A stretch of 64,000 bases of DNA from Adhaeribacter swui (GTDB lineage Bacteria; Bacteroidota; Bacteroidia; Cytophagales; Hymenobacteraceae). Where the stretch lies: NCBI RefSeq assembly GCF_014217805.1, contig NZ_CP055155.1, positions 1 to 64,000 of the forward strand, written 5' to 3'. Both the position numbers and the translations under genes were made by a program. Shown in pieces: positions 43,543 to 51,782 of this stretch. Each line of letters opens with the position of its first letter. Within the stretch, counting starts at the first letter, position 1. The notes beneath the pieces are model-generated. The model was given only the letters and a program-made list of their open reading frames with translations. It was not told where the DNA came from and did not search any database.

Positions 43543-44529
43543 ATGTCGGATAAAAATACAACAGGCTTGGCCAAAAGTAATAAAACAGTAGCTCAAGGTA
43601 ATTTTATTGTTCGAAGCCATCTTTCATTTGGCGCCGTGGAAGCCCGTATATTTACTTTAATGCTGGCGGGGATTCACAAAGATGACTCGGATTTTAAACC
43701 TATTGAAATACCGATGTCATCGGTTACCCCCCATACCGGCGGCACCGCTTACGAGATGGTTGAAAATGCTTGTAAAGCTTTGATGACAAAATACATTGAA
43801 GCCTCAGAGACCGACCGGAAGCGCGGCACCAAGTTATACTCTTTCGTCGATTATCTAGGGATTGATAAGGGCACCGGCGTAATTACGGGTATCTGGTCCC
43901 AAACAATCCGGCCTTTTCTCATCCAATTAAAAGAGCATTATACCTTAGCGGAGGTGCAGCACTTAATGGAACTCAAAACCGGGGCAGCCCACCGGTTATA
44001 CTGGCTTTTAAAAAGTTACGAAACATTAGGGGTGTATGAGGAGTCGATGGAAGAACTTAAGAATTTGCTGTGCGGGAAGGAGGTAAAGTATGACCGACTG
44101 TATGATTTTAAGAGGTTTGTACTGCTGCCGGCCTTTGCCGAAATTCAAAAAACGCCGGAATCGCCGGAAAACCCACTAGCCTTTGAATACCTGGAAGAAA
44201 AAACTGGTAAAAAAATTACTTCGATCAAGTTTATTTTTGATGGCACCGCCAAGCAACTAGCGGCTGAGCGCAAAGCCAATAAAGTAAAATCCAAAAAGAA
44301 GATAACTAACCAGGGCTCTTTGTTTCCGGATACTCCACCGGTAAAATACAAACCTTCAAAGGTAACTATCCAGGGAATTAATAAAGTTTTAACTCATTTT
44401 ACCCTAGAAGATTTAAAAAGTATGTCAAAATTTTTGGATTATGAGAAACTGGTACAATCCTATTTGGATAATGGCTTTACCTGGAATGAGGATAAGACCA
44501 TCTTATCAGGTTATGAGCGGGAAATTTAA
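43543..44529 (+). CDS. Replication initiator protein, Rep_3 superfamily
   Basis: A 328-residue initiator with two winged-helix domains. The N-terminal one has 'SHLSFGAVEARIFTLMLAGI' (about 25-45), and the C-terminal one has 'YDFKRFVLLPAFAEIQ'. A basic Lys-rich linker and tail follow. It binds the upstream iterons and opens the origin. It lies immediately downstream of the iteron array, so it is probably autoregulated by the same sites. It is intact, in contrast with the relic at 40279-40796. Confidence 0.88.
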   Translation: MSDKNTTGLAKSNKTVAQGNFIVRSHLSFGAVEARIFTLMLAGIHKDDSDFKPIEIPMSSVTPHTGGTAYEMVENACKALMTKYIEASETDRKRGTKLYSFVDYLGIDKGTGVITGIWSQTIRPFLIQLKEHYTLAEVQHLMELKTGAAHRLYWLLKSYETLGVYEESMEELKNLLCGKEVKYDRLYDFKRFVLLPAFAEIQKTPESPENPLAFEYLEEKTGKKITSIKFIFDGTAKQLAAERKANKVKSKKKITNQGSLFPDTPPVKYKPSKVTIQGINKVLTHFTLEDLKSMSKFLDYEKLVQSYLDNGFTWNEDKTILSGYEREI

Positions 44530-44699
44530 CAATCGGTACAAATCTCTAAATAGGGTGAGGAATGAAGATAAATAATTCAAATTCGTATTAATGTCAGAAT
44601 TTAACCATGTTTTTTTATATTATGGCAATTTAAATAAATACGTATTATTTATTAATTATTATTTAATAGCTATTAATTATTACGTATTACTGATATTTC

Positions 44700-45179
44700 G
44701 TGCCTTATGGTAGAATAAACCAATTTGAGAGCCGGGTGAATGCACTTAAATTGCTTGCTGAGCAGGCCTACCAAGCTAAAATAAAGAAGTACCCCCATGT
44801 TCCGGCATTTGGCATCGTCCGGCCTAAATTATCGGACACAACTTCGAACGAGCTTACCAAATGCATTCTGGAGTACTTTAATTTAAATGGCGGTTACGCG
44901 GTCTGCATTAATATCTAAGGCCAGTACAATGAGAAAATAGGTCTGTTTACCAAGAGTACTACCAGGAAAGGTACTGCCGATGTTCATGGTGTTTTAGATG
45001 GCATCCATTATTCTATTGAAATAAAGATTGGCCGCGACAAACAAAGCGAGTACCAGGAAGCCCCTCAAAGTAAAGTAGAATCAGCCGGTGGGCATTATTT
45101 CATAGCCAAAAACTACCAATCCTTTTACGACTGGATCACCGAAACCCGTAACGGCAGTGGCCGCATGGTAAATGAGTAA
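44700..45179 (+). pseudogene. VRR-NUC nuclease gene broken by an in-frame TAA
   Basis: A GTG at 44700 opens a frame ending with TAA at 44916-44918 after 'GGYAVCINI'. The same frame then runs on to 45179, giving GQYNEKIG, 'TRKGTADVHGVLDGIHYSIEIKIGRDKQSEYQ' (part: GTADVHGV and IEIKIG carry the PD-(D/E)XK-type acidic and Lys residues) and 'GGHYFIAKNYQSFYDW'. A single CAA to TAA change before GQY would explain the break. The intact product is a ~159-residue VRR-NUC protein, common on phages and plasmids and resembling Holliday-junction-type endonucleases. Confidence 0.8.
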
Positions 45180-45182
45180 AAT

Positions 45183-45217
45183 AACTCTCCAGACCTGAGG
45201 TTTGAGCCTGGAGAGTT
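45183..45217 (+). terminator. Hairpin terminator after the VRR-NUC gene
   Basis: A perfect 10-bp stem AACTCTCCAG / CTGGAGAGTT with a 15-base loop, starting 4 bp after the stop. It lies between two convergent broken genes and could serve both. Confidence 0.6.
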
Positions 45218-45230
45218 GACACCTTTGGCG

Positions 45231-45503
45231 CTATTGCGGTTGCGTATGGTTGTAGTAGTTTACAGTTCCATAATTAATGATTGTTGTTCCATGATTTACT
45301 ATCGGCGGCACCGGTGGTAATACTGGTACCGGCATTGATGGTGCCGGATTTGGCTTTTTCTTTTTAGGTAATAAAGCTTTGAACCCCTTCCAGATTCATA
45401 CACCTACCCACTTCCAAGGCACTATTTTGATAATAAATACTGTTACTGGTGCAGGCACACCTGTTAAGACTTCCAGCGCCTCCCCTACTTGATTCTCATC
45501 CAT
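45231..45503 (-). pseudogene. Small proline-rich gene broken by an in-frame TGA
   Basis: An ATG at 45503 reads MDENQVGEALEVLTGVPAPV and continues to VPWKWVGV, where TGA (45396-45398) stops it after 35 codons. The frame then continues IWKGFKALLPKKKKPNPAPS, with a proline-rich run and a tail VNHGTTIINYGTVNYYNHTQ, to TAG at 45231. One CGA to TGA change would create the stop. The intact product is 90 residues, possibly with a membrane segment near residue 25. I do not recognise it. Confidence 0.55.
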
Positions 45504-45815
45504 GCTGATTAATTTTAGCTGTCTCACTGCCTAACTACAGGTGGATGTCATGGGTTAATGAGCACCGTTCCCGCTTAGCAGTTTGCTTAAGTGTAGGAAA
45601 AAACCACCCCAAAAGTTTATGGGAGTTCTAAAATAACCAGCTTGCGTTTCAAACGCGACCTGAACCAGGTAAACTAAAAATTACAAAAGGGAAGAAAAAG
45701 CCCTGTTTTTGTGAATAAATAAATGTATACAAAATGTATCTTTTTAGATAAAAAAAGTATATATTTATATAATCAATCAATCACCAAAACACTTTTACGC
45801 TTAAAGACTTCGCTT
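45504..45815. other. Intergenic region upstream of the RadC-like gene
   Basis: No gene is seen. A short inverted repeat GCGTTT-c-AAACGC lies near 45645-45657. The right half has AT-rich promoter-like sequence (AAGTATATATTTATATAATC) before the preferred RadC start. Confidence 0.35.
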
Positions 45816-46313
45816 ATGTACACCATGCAAAACACCCCTACTTTATCATTCACAAACATTGAAAGCTTACTGGTTGGTATTCCTAAAATTGATTTGATTT
45901 ATAAAGCCGGTTCAGCCGTTAATATCGACTTAAAAATTACTTGTTCTAATGATTGCGTTGCTGTTCTCCGGGAAAGCTGGGATGAAAATAAAATAGAATT
46001 TATTGAGCAATTCAAAATTTTACTTTTAAATCGGGCTAACAATGTACTGGGCGTATTTGAGGTATCCACCGGTGGGGTTACGGCTACTGTTGTCGATATA
46101 AAACTCATCTTTGCGGCCGCCATCTTAGCTAATGCCAGCGGTATTATTTTGGCGCACAATCACCCTAGCGGCAACCTGCAAGCCAGCACTGCGGATAGAA
46201 TGGTTACCCGCAAACTAATTGAAACCGGAGATATATTGGATATCAAAGTACTTGACCATATTATCCTAACCCGTACTGGGTATTATTCTTTTGCTGACGA
46301 TGGGGAAATGTAA
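45816..46313 (+). CDS. RadC-like JAB/MPN domain protein
   Basis: I prefer the ATG at 45816 (165 residues). An ATG at 45723 would add 31 residues that overlap promoter-like AT-rich sequence. The C-terminal JAB domain has the full metalloprotease-like motif HNHPSGNLQASTAD (His-x-His, Ser, Asp), plus 'DHIILTRTGYYSF'. The helix-hairpin-helix domain of chromosomal RadC is missing. Such short RadC proteins are frequent on plasmids and ICEs, sometimes near anti-restriction functions. The actual activity is unknown. Confidence 0.85.
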   Translation: MYTMQNTPTLSFTNIESLLVGIPKIDLIYKAGSAVNIDLKITCSNDCVAVLRESWDENKIEFIEQFKILLLNRANNVLGVFEVSTGGVTATVVDIKLIFAAAILANASGIILAHNHPSGNLQASTADRMVTRKLIETGDILDIKVLDHIILTRTGYYSFADDGEM

Positions 46314-46355
46314 TCCCCATCTTTTTTATTGCAAATAAAACCAAATGGTTATTCT

Positions 46356-46377
46356 GCCTCAGGAAAACTCCTGAGGC
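46356..46377 (+). terminator. Hairpin terminator
   Basis: A perfect 9-bp stem GCCTCAGGA / TCCTGAGGC with a 4-base AAAC loop, 40 bp after the RadC-like stop. The T tail is weak. Confidence 0.55.
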
Positions 46378-46399
46378 TTATACTAGTTAAATAAACAAT

Positions 46400-46657
46400 A
46401 TGGAAACGTTATTATGTATGACCTTTTATGATTTTCTGCGGCTCAACCATGAGGAGCGGACGGAGCACATTTTAGAATTTGGTATTTTTTTAACCTCCTG
46501 CCCAGGTAGGGCCCTGTATGACCTGGGAAAATTTTACGCGGAGTTAGTCTATGATTCAGAGCAAAACAAAATAGTAGAGGCCCGGGGCTTTCGTTCCCTG
46601 CGCAACCTGGAGCCTTATTTGGGCTACATTGACATGAATTTAGACGATAAAGAGTAA
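46400..46657 (+). CDS. Hypothetical 85-aa plasmid protein
   Basis: An acidic soluble protein. It starts METLLCMTFYDFLRLN and has 'EERTEHILEFGIFLTSCPGR' and a C-terminal 'LRNLEPYLGYIDMNLDDKE'. The pattern of small acidic ORFs beside plasmid anti-restriction genes is familiar, but no family is recognised. It is followed by a ~230-bp AT-rich gap. Confidence 0.45.
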   Translation: METLLCMTFYDFLRLNHEERTEHILEFGIFLTSCPGRALYDLGKFYAELVYDSEQNKIVEARGFRSLRNLEPYLGYIDMNLDDKE

Positions 46658-46890
46658 GTCGTATTATACAAAAGTGTTTATTTTATTTAAAATTGTTCTT
46701 TTGCAGGTACAAAACGTATATATTTGCTATGGTTACATTTAACCGAAAATATTAGCGGTTTAATTGAAAATTAGTAAGAATTAGAAGTAATACTTTTTAT
46801 GTTTTACGGATTAAGTAATCCTTAATCCGTATTATTTATTACATAATATTTATTTATGAGAGGTTCTCTATTTCGCTAAACTTTACAACT

Positions 46891-47319
46891 ATGAGATTTA
46901 AACGCCTGGCTTTTCTGGTAATAGGAACCTCCATGGTAGGTTTCGCAGCGCCATCGGTTATGTTGCCCCTGCTTACAACCCAACCCTCTCCCCAGCGCAG
47001 CGCTGCCCTATCCGGTGAAGGCCTGGAGGCGCGCCGTATCAAGGCAGATGCGAAGCGCGTGGAGATAAACTACCTGGAAGAAACACAGCAAGCCATTACC
47101 AGGCATTTAGCGGAAAAAGGCGCGAGAAATTTCGAAGTATCCCAAATTGTTTTTACCTCCGAAAAAACCAAGCGGATAGCTGGCCAGAAGCAAGTAGACC
47201 TTTCTTTTACCTTTCAGCTCCAATTAAAAGACCAGGTGCCGCAGGAGTTGCCCGGAGAAATCCGGTTGGCCAGTGATGCGGATGGTAATTGGTTCAATAC
47301 TTCTGTTCAATTAAAATAG
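46891..47319 (+). CDS. Hypothetical exported 142-aa protein
   Basis: The N-terminal signal segment is AFLVIGTSMVGFAAPS, so the protein is probably periplasmic. A charged helix follows (~45-80), then a beta-rich part ('KQVDLSFTFQLQLKDQVP', 'GEIRLASDADGNWF'). The family is not recognised. Its codon use and GC match the tra region. The next gene starts 10 bp later. Confidence 0.5.
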   Translation: MRFKRLAFLVIGTSMVGFAAPSVMLPLLTTQPSPQRSAALSGEGLEARRIKADAKRVEINYLEETQQAITRHLAEKGARNFEVSQIVFTSEKTKRIAGQKQVDLSFTFQLQLKDQVPQELPGEIRLASDADGNWFNTSVQLK

Positions 47320-47329
47320 CAACCGGCGT

Positions 47330-47533
47330 ATGCAATTCGAATTAACACGGGAAGAGGTTCTTACTATTTTTAGTGCTTTGACCCGTCAGATATTAAACCA
47401 GGGAGAAAACCTGAAAGATTGGGAAAGTGGCGATATGAATAGTCACGCAACGAAGGAAAAGATTGAGAGTACGATTCATTTTTATAAAAATGATATTAAG
47501 AAGTTGACAGAACTAAGAGACCGGTTTAGGTAA
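47330..47533 (+). CDS. Hypothetical 67-aa protein
   Basis: A small soluble helical protein: MQFELTREEVLTIFSALTRQ, then a charged linker and helix 'FYKNDIKKLTELRDRF'. It is probably co-transcribed with the preceding exported protein (10-bp gap). No family recognised. Confidence 0.45.
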   Translation: MQFELTREEVLTIFSALTRQILNQGENLKDWESGDMNSHATKEKIESTIHFYKNDIKKLTELRDRFR

Positions 47534-47596
47534 AACAATGAGGTGTAAGCCTCTCTCCTGCCTTGCATTGTTGCTTAACGATTATTAAAATTTTAT

Positions 47597-47878
47597 ATGA
47601 ACGCTGAGGATACTATTAATAAAAAATTTGAAAAAGCGAAGTTGTTATTTGATGAAGGACTGATACAGGAGTTTAAAGATTTATTCGACATTATACCTTA
47701 TAGCGTGGTGGCCCGGAAATTAAATACCAATAATGTCCGGTTTAAAGCCAAGCTGGAAGACCCGTTAAACTTGAAATTGGGAGAATTAAGAACCATATCC
47801 GAACTTCTGAACGTTGATGCGGCCGCACTATTCTCGCTGGCCATTCGGGATAAATCAGTAAACAAAGAGCCGGTCTAA
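47597..47878 (+). CDS. Small helix-turn-helix-like protein, 93 aa
   Basis: A soluble protein. It contains 'YSVVARKLNTNNVRFKAKL' and 'KLGELRTISELLNVDAAALFSLAI', a layout like the helical bundle of XRE/Cro-type DNA-binding domains. It may regulate the mobilisation genes that follow. The assignment is tentative. Confidence 0.45.
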   Translation: MNAEDTINKKFEKAKLLFDEGLIQEFKDLFDIIPYSVVARKLNTNNVRFKAKLEDPLNLKLGELRTISELLNVDAAALFSLAIRDKSVNKEPV

Positions 47879-48076
47879 TAAACCGCTTATTATGTATTCC
47901 TTATTCTGGATTACGTAATATTTAATACATATTTTTTGCGGCGGCAGCCTCCACCAGCCGGAATAAATTTTGGAGCAAACCTTGAATAATTACCGCGAAT
48001 TGATTTTTCTTCCCTTTTGTAAAAACTGCCTGAAAGCTTAGGAAAAACTTTTACCGGCGTTTGATTTGCAAGATGT

Positions 48077-48095
48077 GTTTTGCGTTACGCAAAAC
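48077..48095. other. Candidate oriT inverted repeat
   Basis: GTTTTGCG (48077-48084) and CGCAAAAC (48088-48095) form a perfect 8-bp inverted repeat with a TTA spacer. It lies 72 bp upstream of mobC and within 800 bp of the relaxase gene. Inverted repeats of this size next to a nic region are typical of MOBP-type oriT. The nic site would be expected just beside it, in the GC-richer CTCTTGCCCCTCC stretch. Confidence 0.5.
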
Positions 48096-48166
48096 CTCTT
48101 GCCCCTCCTTCTCGCTTCGCTTTAAAGACGGGGTGGAAAATATTCGCAACTCATATTTTTGGGAAG

Positions 48167-48598
48167 ATGGAAGAAGAAATAAAAACATGGAGTGCCAAAG
48201 GTGGCCGGCCGAAAAAAGAGGCCAAAGAGCGTAAGGATTGGCGGTTAAATCTGTGTTTTACCGAAGATGAATATAAAGCCCTGGCTGCAGAAATGGAGCA
48301 GGCCGGTTACCAAGATAAACTAGGTATTTACGCTAAAACAAAGCTATTAACTAAGCAAGGTACGGTGCCACATAACCCGAAAGTTTTGTTTGCCGCCCTC
48401 AATAAGTTAAGCCCGGAATTAAAGAAAGTGGGCGCCAATATTAACCAGATAGCCCGGTACGTAAATTACCTGGATAAAAATAATATGGTGGATCCGAAAT
48501 TTATGATCGAGTATAACGAGCACTTTAAAAGAATGGCAGAAGTGCAGCACGAATACGCGTTAGCCATCAAGGCTTACCTTCGTTCCATTACTAAGTAA
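48167..48598 (+). CDS. MobC-like relaxosome accessory protein
   Basis: I choose the ATG at 48167 (MEEEIKTWSAKGGRPKK), giving 143 residues. An upstream in-frame ATG would run through the oriT-like repeat. It has an AT-hook-like 'KGGRPKKEA', a ribbon-helix-helix-like 'WRLNLCFTEDEYKALAAEM', and the MobC core 'LSPELKKVGANINQIARYVN'. It helps the relaxase nick at oriT. The next gene on the same strand is the relaxase. Confidence 0.82.
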   Translation: MEEEIKTWSAKGGRPKKEAKERKDWRLNLCFTEDEYKALAAEMEQAGYQDKLGIYAKTKLLTKQGTVPHNPKVLFAALNKLSPELKKVGANINQIARYVNYLDKNNMVDPKFMIEYNEHFKRMAEVQHEYALAIKAYLRSITK

Positions 48599-48770
48599 TA
48601 GTTAATCCTGTTTACATATTACGTAATACGTAATAAATAATACGTATTATTTAAAACACATTAATGATTACAGAAAACGGTTTATTTATTGCGGAATAGC
48701 TATTAAATAAAATGTATTCCTTATTATTGGTTTATTAAACAGTAATGCGGATTACTGAATATAGAATACT

Positions 48771-48817
48771 TATTCAGCATTAAGTAATACATAATACATA
48801 TTACTTAATGCTGAATA
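48771..48817. promoter_or_regulatory. 19-bp-stem hairpin just before the relaxase gene
   Basis: Arms at 48771-48789 and 48799-48817 are perfectly complementary (19 bp), with loop CATAATACA, ending 27 bp before the relaxase start codon. It is AT-rich. It could be an operator for a dimeric regulator, or a translational block on the relaxase mRNA. Confidence 0.6.
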
Positions 48818-48844
48818 TTGATTACTTGTTTGCAGGCAAGGTTT

Positions 48845-50416
48845 ATGGTAGTTAAAATTCTTTCTTCCGGTGCTGGGTTCTCCGGCATCAAATACAATGA
48901 GAATAAAGTCAGTATTGGCTCAGCGCAGCTAATGGCCTCGGAAAACTTTGGGCTGTTGGATATGGATTCTAAAACCAAGACCATTCCAGAGTTAGAAAGT
49001 TTTTTTAAGGCCTGGTCCATGGCCGAAAAAGGCACCATCAGCAAGCCGCAATTTCACGTGGCCATTTCCTGTAAAGGCAAAGAAACAAGCGGGGAGGAGT
49101 TAACCCGGATAGCGCAGGAGTACATTAAAAAGATGGGCTACCAGGACAACCCGTATTTAATCTACTTTCATTCGGATACGGCCAACAACCACGTGCATAT
49201 TGTTTCAAGCCGGGTAAATGAATCAGGGTTAAAAATCAACGATTCCTTTGAGCGGCGCCGATCGCAAGCGGCGATGAAGGAGATTTTAGCGCAAGATCCA
49301 GAGCAGGAGGTAGGGGAGCAGGTAAAACGGGCGTTAACTTATAATTTCTCCACGGAAGCCCAGTTTAAACTCTTACTGGAAAAACAGGGTATTACGGTAA
49401 AGCGCAAAGAGCCCCAATACCAGTTTATCAAATACGGCGCCGTTAACCATCAAGAAAGTAACTTAAAAGTAGACAATAAGATTAAGGCTTACCAGGAGCC
49501 GAGCGAAAGAATAAAGCAAATCAAAGCTTTATTTCTAAAGTATAAGCCCGCTTTAACCCCGGAGAAGTTTTCGGAATTTATGCGGGAGAAATTTGGCGTA
49601 GAACTGGTTTTTCATACCGCTAAAGGCAAAGATACCGCTTACGGGTACACCATTATTGATCATGGCCAGCAGCAGGTTTTAAAGGGTAGCCAAGTACTAA
49701 AGCTTTCAGACCTGTTAGCCTTGGCCCCTAAAGCTGGTAGCCTCCAGGCAGCCGCGGAACTATTAAGCACCTTAGCGGAAAATAACCAGCTCCGCTACCG
49801 GGAATTTAAGCAACAACTGGCCCACCTGTGCTTTGAGTTAAACCCATCCGGCGCGGTTCGGCTGGCCGGGGAAGAGCAGGTAAGTTTAGCCATTTCGAAA
49901 GACCGCATGCGCCAGGTGCTCTACAATGACCGGCTTTATGAAGCAAATAAGTTTGCCCTCGCTACACCGGCCGAAGCGGAAATTATTCGCCGGGTATTCC
50001 ATTTGAAAAAAGAAGACCGCTTAAACTACCAATTCTCCAATGATAACAACGGCCGGGAGCAGGCCAAAACGATTTTATCTGACAAACTAAACAGCCTTTT
50101 GGCTACAGGTAAAGAATTAGTAGATATCGCCAAAGAGAATCATTACGCCTTTGCCAAAAATGGGGGAGAGGTGTATTTGGTAGACCAAAAGAACTACGCC
50201 TTATACCCTGTCTCCGAGCTTACCCATACCAAGCTAAATTATACCGGCATTTCCATGATTGATGCGAATAAACCAGTTTACCTGGGCGGCAAAATGGAGC
50301 AATCCAGCGGTTCATTTGGGGAGCTGGCGGCAGAGTTAATTAGCTTACTGGACCCGGCAGAGAAAGACGAGCAAACCCAGGATAATAAACGCAAGAATAA
50401 AAGAAGGATTAAGTAA
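48845..50416 (+). CDS. MOBP-type relaxase (MobB/MobA-like)
   Basis: I choose the ATG at 48845 (MVVKILSSGAGFSGIKYNENK), 523 residues, because the sequence before it belongs to the hairpin region. The relaxase motif III 'FHSDTANNHVHIVSSRVNE' carries the His-x-His metal ligands. The N-terminal catalytic Tyr is probably in the GIKYNENK segment. The remaining ~350 residues are helical and lack a helicase. It nicks oriT and pilots the strand through the T4SS. It is followed by the parA-like gene. Confidence 0.85.
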   Translation: MVVKILSSGAGFSGIKYNENKVSIGSAQLMASENFGLLDMDSKTKTIPELESFFKAWSMAEKGTISKPQFHVAISCKGKETSGEELTRIAQEYIKKMGYQDNPYLIYFHSDTANNHVHIVSSRVNESGLKINDSFERRRSQAAMKEILAQDPEQEVGEQVKRALTYNFSTEAQFKLLLEKQGITVKRKEPQYQFIKYGAVNHQESNLKVDNKIKAYQEPSERIKQIKALFLKYKPALTPEKFSEFMREKFGVELVFHTAKGKDTAYGYTIIDHGQQQVLKGSQVLKLSDLLALAPKAGSLQAAAELLSTLAENNQLRYREFKQQLAHLCFELNPSGAVRLAGEEQVSLAISKDRMRQVLYNDRLYEANKFALATPAEAEIIRRVFHLKKEDRLNYQFSNDNNGREQAKTILSDKLNSLLATGKELVDIAKENHYAFAKNGGEVYLVDQKNYALYPVSELTHTKLNYTGISMIDANKPVYLGGKMEQSSGSFGELAAELISLLDPAEKDEQTQDNKRKNKRRIK

Positions 50417-50432
50417 TACATAATACATATTA
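50408..50432 (+). repeat. 25-bp direct repeat, second copy
   Basis: The same 25 bases occur at 48779-48803 (inside the hairpin upstream of the relaxase) and here, overlapping the end of the relaxase gene. The core is AAGTAATACATAATACATAT. The two copies bracket the relaxase coding sequence. Confidence 0.65.
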
Positions 50433-50457
50433 TTCATTACTGATTACTTAATACGGT

Positions 50458-50496
50458 TTACTTATTACTTATTACTTATTACTTATTACTTATTAC
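50458..50496 (+). repeat. Heptanucleotide microsatellite
   Basis: Five tandem TTACTTA units plus TTAC lie 30 bp before the parA-like start. Such tracts change length by slippage and could tune promoter spacing. Confidence 0.7.
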
Positions 50497-50525
50497 GCCA
50501 TACATAAAACAATAAAAATAGATCG

Positions 50526-51155
50526 ATGAAAATATTAGTAGCAAATCAAAAAGGCGGCGTAGGCAAATCTACTATTACAACGCTCCTGGCTAATTACCTG
50601 GTGCTGGAGAAAAAAGCGCACGTGATTGTTTTTGATCTGGACTTTCAGGATACGGTTTTTGCCCGTTGGGAACGGGATAAAGGCTTGTATTCGAATGAGC
50701 CGCTTTATGAAGTAATGAAGATGGATATTGATGAATATCCTAAATATGCCGCCGGCCTGGAGCAAATTAAAAATGAAGCCCATCTGATTATGGACTTGCC
50801 CGGCCGGCTCGATGATGATAACCTGCTGGCCATTATCAAAGACGCGGATTTAATTGTTTGCCCCATTGCTTACGAGCAATCCATTTTCGAAAGCTCCCTG
50901 TTTTTTTCGAAAGTAGCCCGGCACGTGAACCCGCACGTTAAAATTGTATTTCTGCCTTCCCGCATCAAAGGCAGTGTGAAGTACGAAATACAAAATAAAG
51001 TTCGGGATGCCCTGGCCGAGTATGGGCCCATTGCCCCCAAGGTTCCGGAGCGGGTAGCGTTGGAGCGGATAGATTCTTTTTCTATCAGCAGTGAGGCAAA
51101 ACCCATTATTCAGGAGCCATTTGATTTTATATACAGTAATTTCATTAATACATAA
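50526..51155 (+). CDS. ParA/MinD-like ATPase (TraA of Bacteroidota conjugative elements)
   Basis: A 209-residue ParA-family ATPase. The deviant Walker A is KGGVGKST (about residues 10-17). 'VIVFDLDFQDT' and 'LIMDLPGRLDDD' supply the other nucleotide-binding residues. No ParB follows in canonical form. In CTnDOT-type elements the same position is occupied by TraA, which couples to the conjugation operon. It may also stabilise the plasmid. Confidence 0.85.
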   Translation: MKILVANQKGGVGKSTITTLLANYLVLEKKAHVIVFDLDFQDTVFARWERDKGLYSNEPLYEVMKMDIDEYPKYAAGLEQIKNEAHLIMDLPGRLDDDNLLAIIKDADLIVCPIAYEQSIFESSLFFSKVARHVNPHVKIVFLPSRIKGSVKYEIQNKVRDALAEYGPIAPKVPERVALERIDSFSISSEAKPIIQEPFDFIYSNFINT

Positions 51156-51281
51156 AACACTAAGTAACGGTTATAATATACATTATTGTATACTTGTAAA
51201 GCATAAAAATAATTTTTTAAAAGAATTTAATCTTTTATACGTATTTTATTTTGTTAATTTCTTATTAAACGTATATTTGTT

Positions 51282-51716
51282 ATGAGCAAAGACTTATTAC
51301 AAAAGTTAAAGGCGAGTGCTACTGAAATAAACCCTGTAGAACCGGTAAAACCTGAAGCATCAGCGGTTACCCAGCCAATTGCGGAGGCTAAATCAACAAA
51401 AGATAAGCCCGCTGTAGCAAAGAGTAATCCTGTTGCCAAAAAGGGCGCTACGAAGCCGGGTAAGCCGGCTAGTGGGTTAACTGGGTTTGAGGATTTGTAC
51501 GAAATCCTGAAGCAGGAGAAGGAAGATTTCACCTTTAACAAGCGGATGGTTTACATCGATGATGACATAGCCGATGTATTGGACCTGATAAAAAGGGAAG
51601 CCAAAATCAATTCTAATTTGCTCGCCAGCTATTTATTAAAACAGTTTTTTACTGAAAATATTGGGCTTATTAAAGCGCTAAAAGAAAAAAGGAAAGGCAA
51701 TAAGTTTTTAGATTGA
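51282..51716 (+). CDS. TraB/DUF3408-like protein
   Basis: A 144-residue protein. The N-terminal ~65 residues are low-complexity (Pro, Lys, Ala, Thr; 'VEPVKPEASAV', 'KKGATKPGKPAS'). The C-terminal part 'KRMVYIDDDIADVLDLIKREAKINSNLLASYLL' (key RMVYID and the helix pair) looks like a ribbon-helix-helix DNA-binding domain. This is the layout of DUF3408 proteins that follow the ParA-like TraA. It may be its DNA-binding partner. Its own promoter is likely in the 126-bp AT-rich gap. Confidence 0.65.
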   Translation: MSKDLLQKLKASATEINPVEPVKPEASAVTQPIAEAKSTKDKPAVAKSNPVAKKGATKPGKPASGLTGFEDLYEILKQEKEDFTFNKRMVYIDDDIADVLDLIKREAKINSNLLASYLLKQFFTENIGLIKALKEKRKGNKFLD

Positions 51717-51782
51717 TCCTTTGGTACTCTTCTAGGCCCTTAATCTAAACGTTGTTTGTTGTTTATTTAAGCTTATTGGCCT

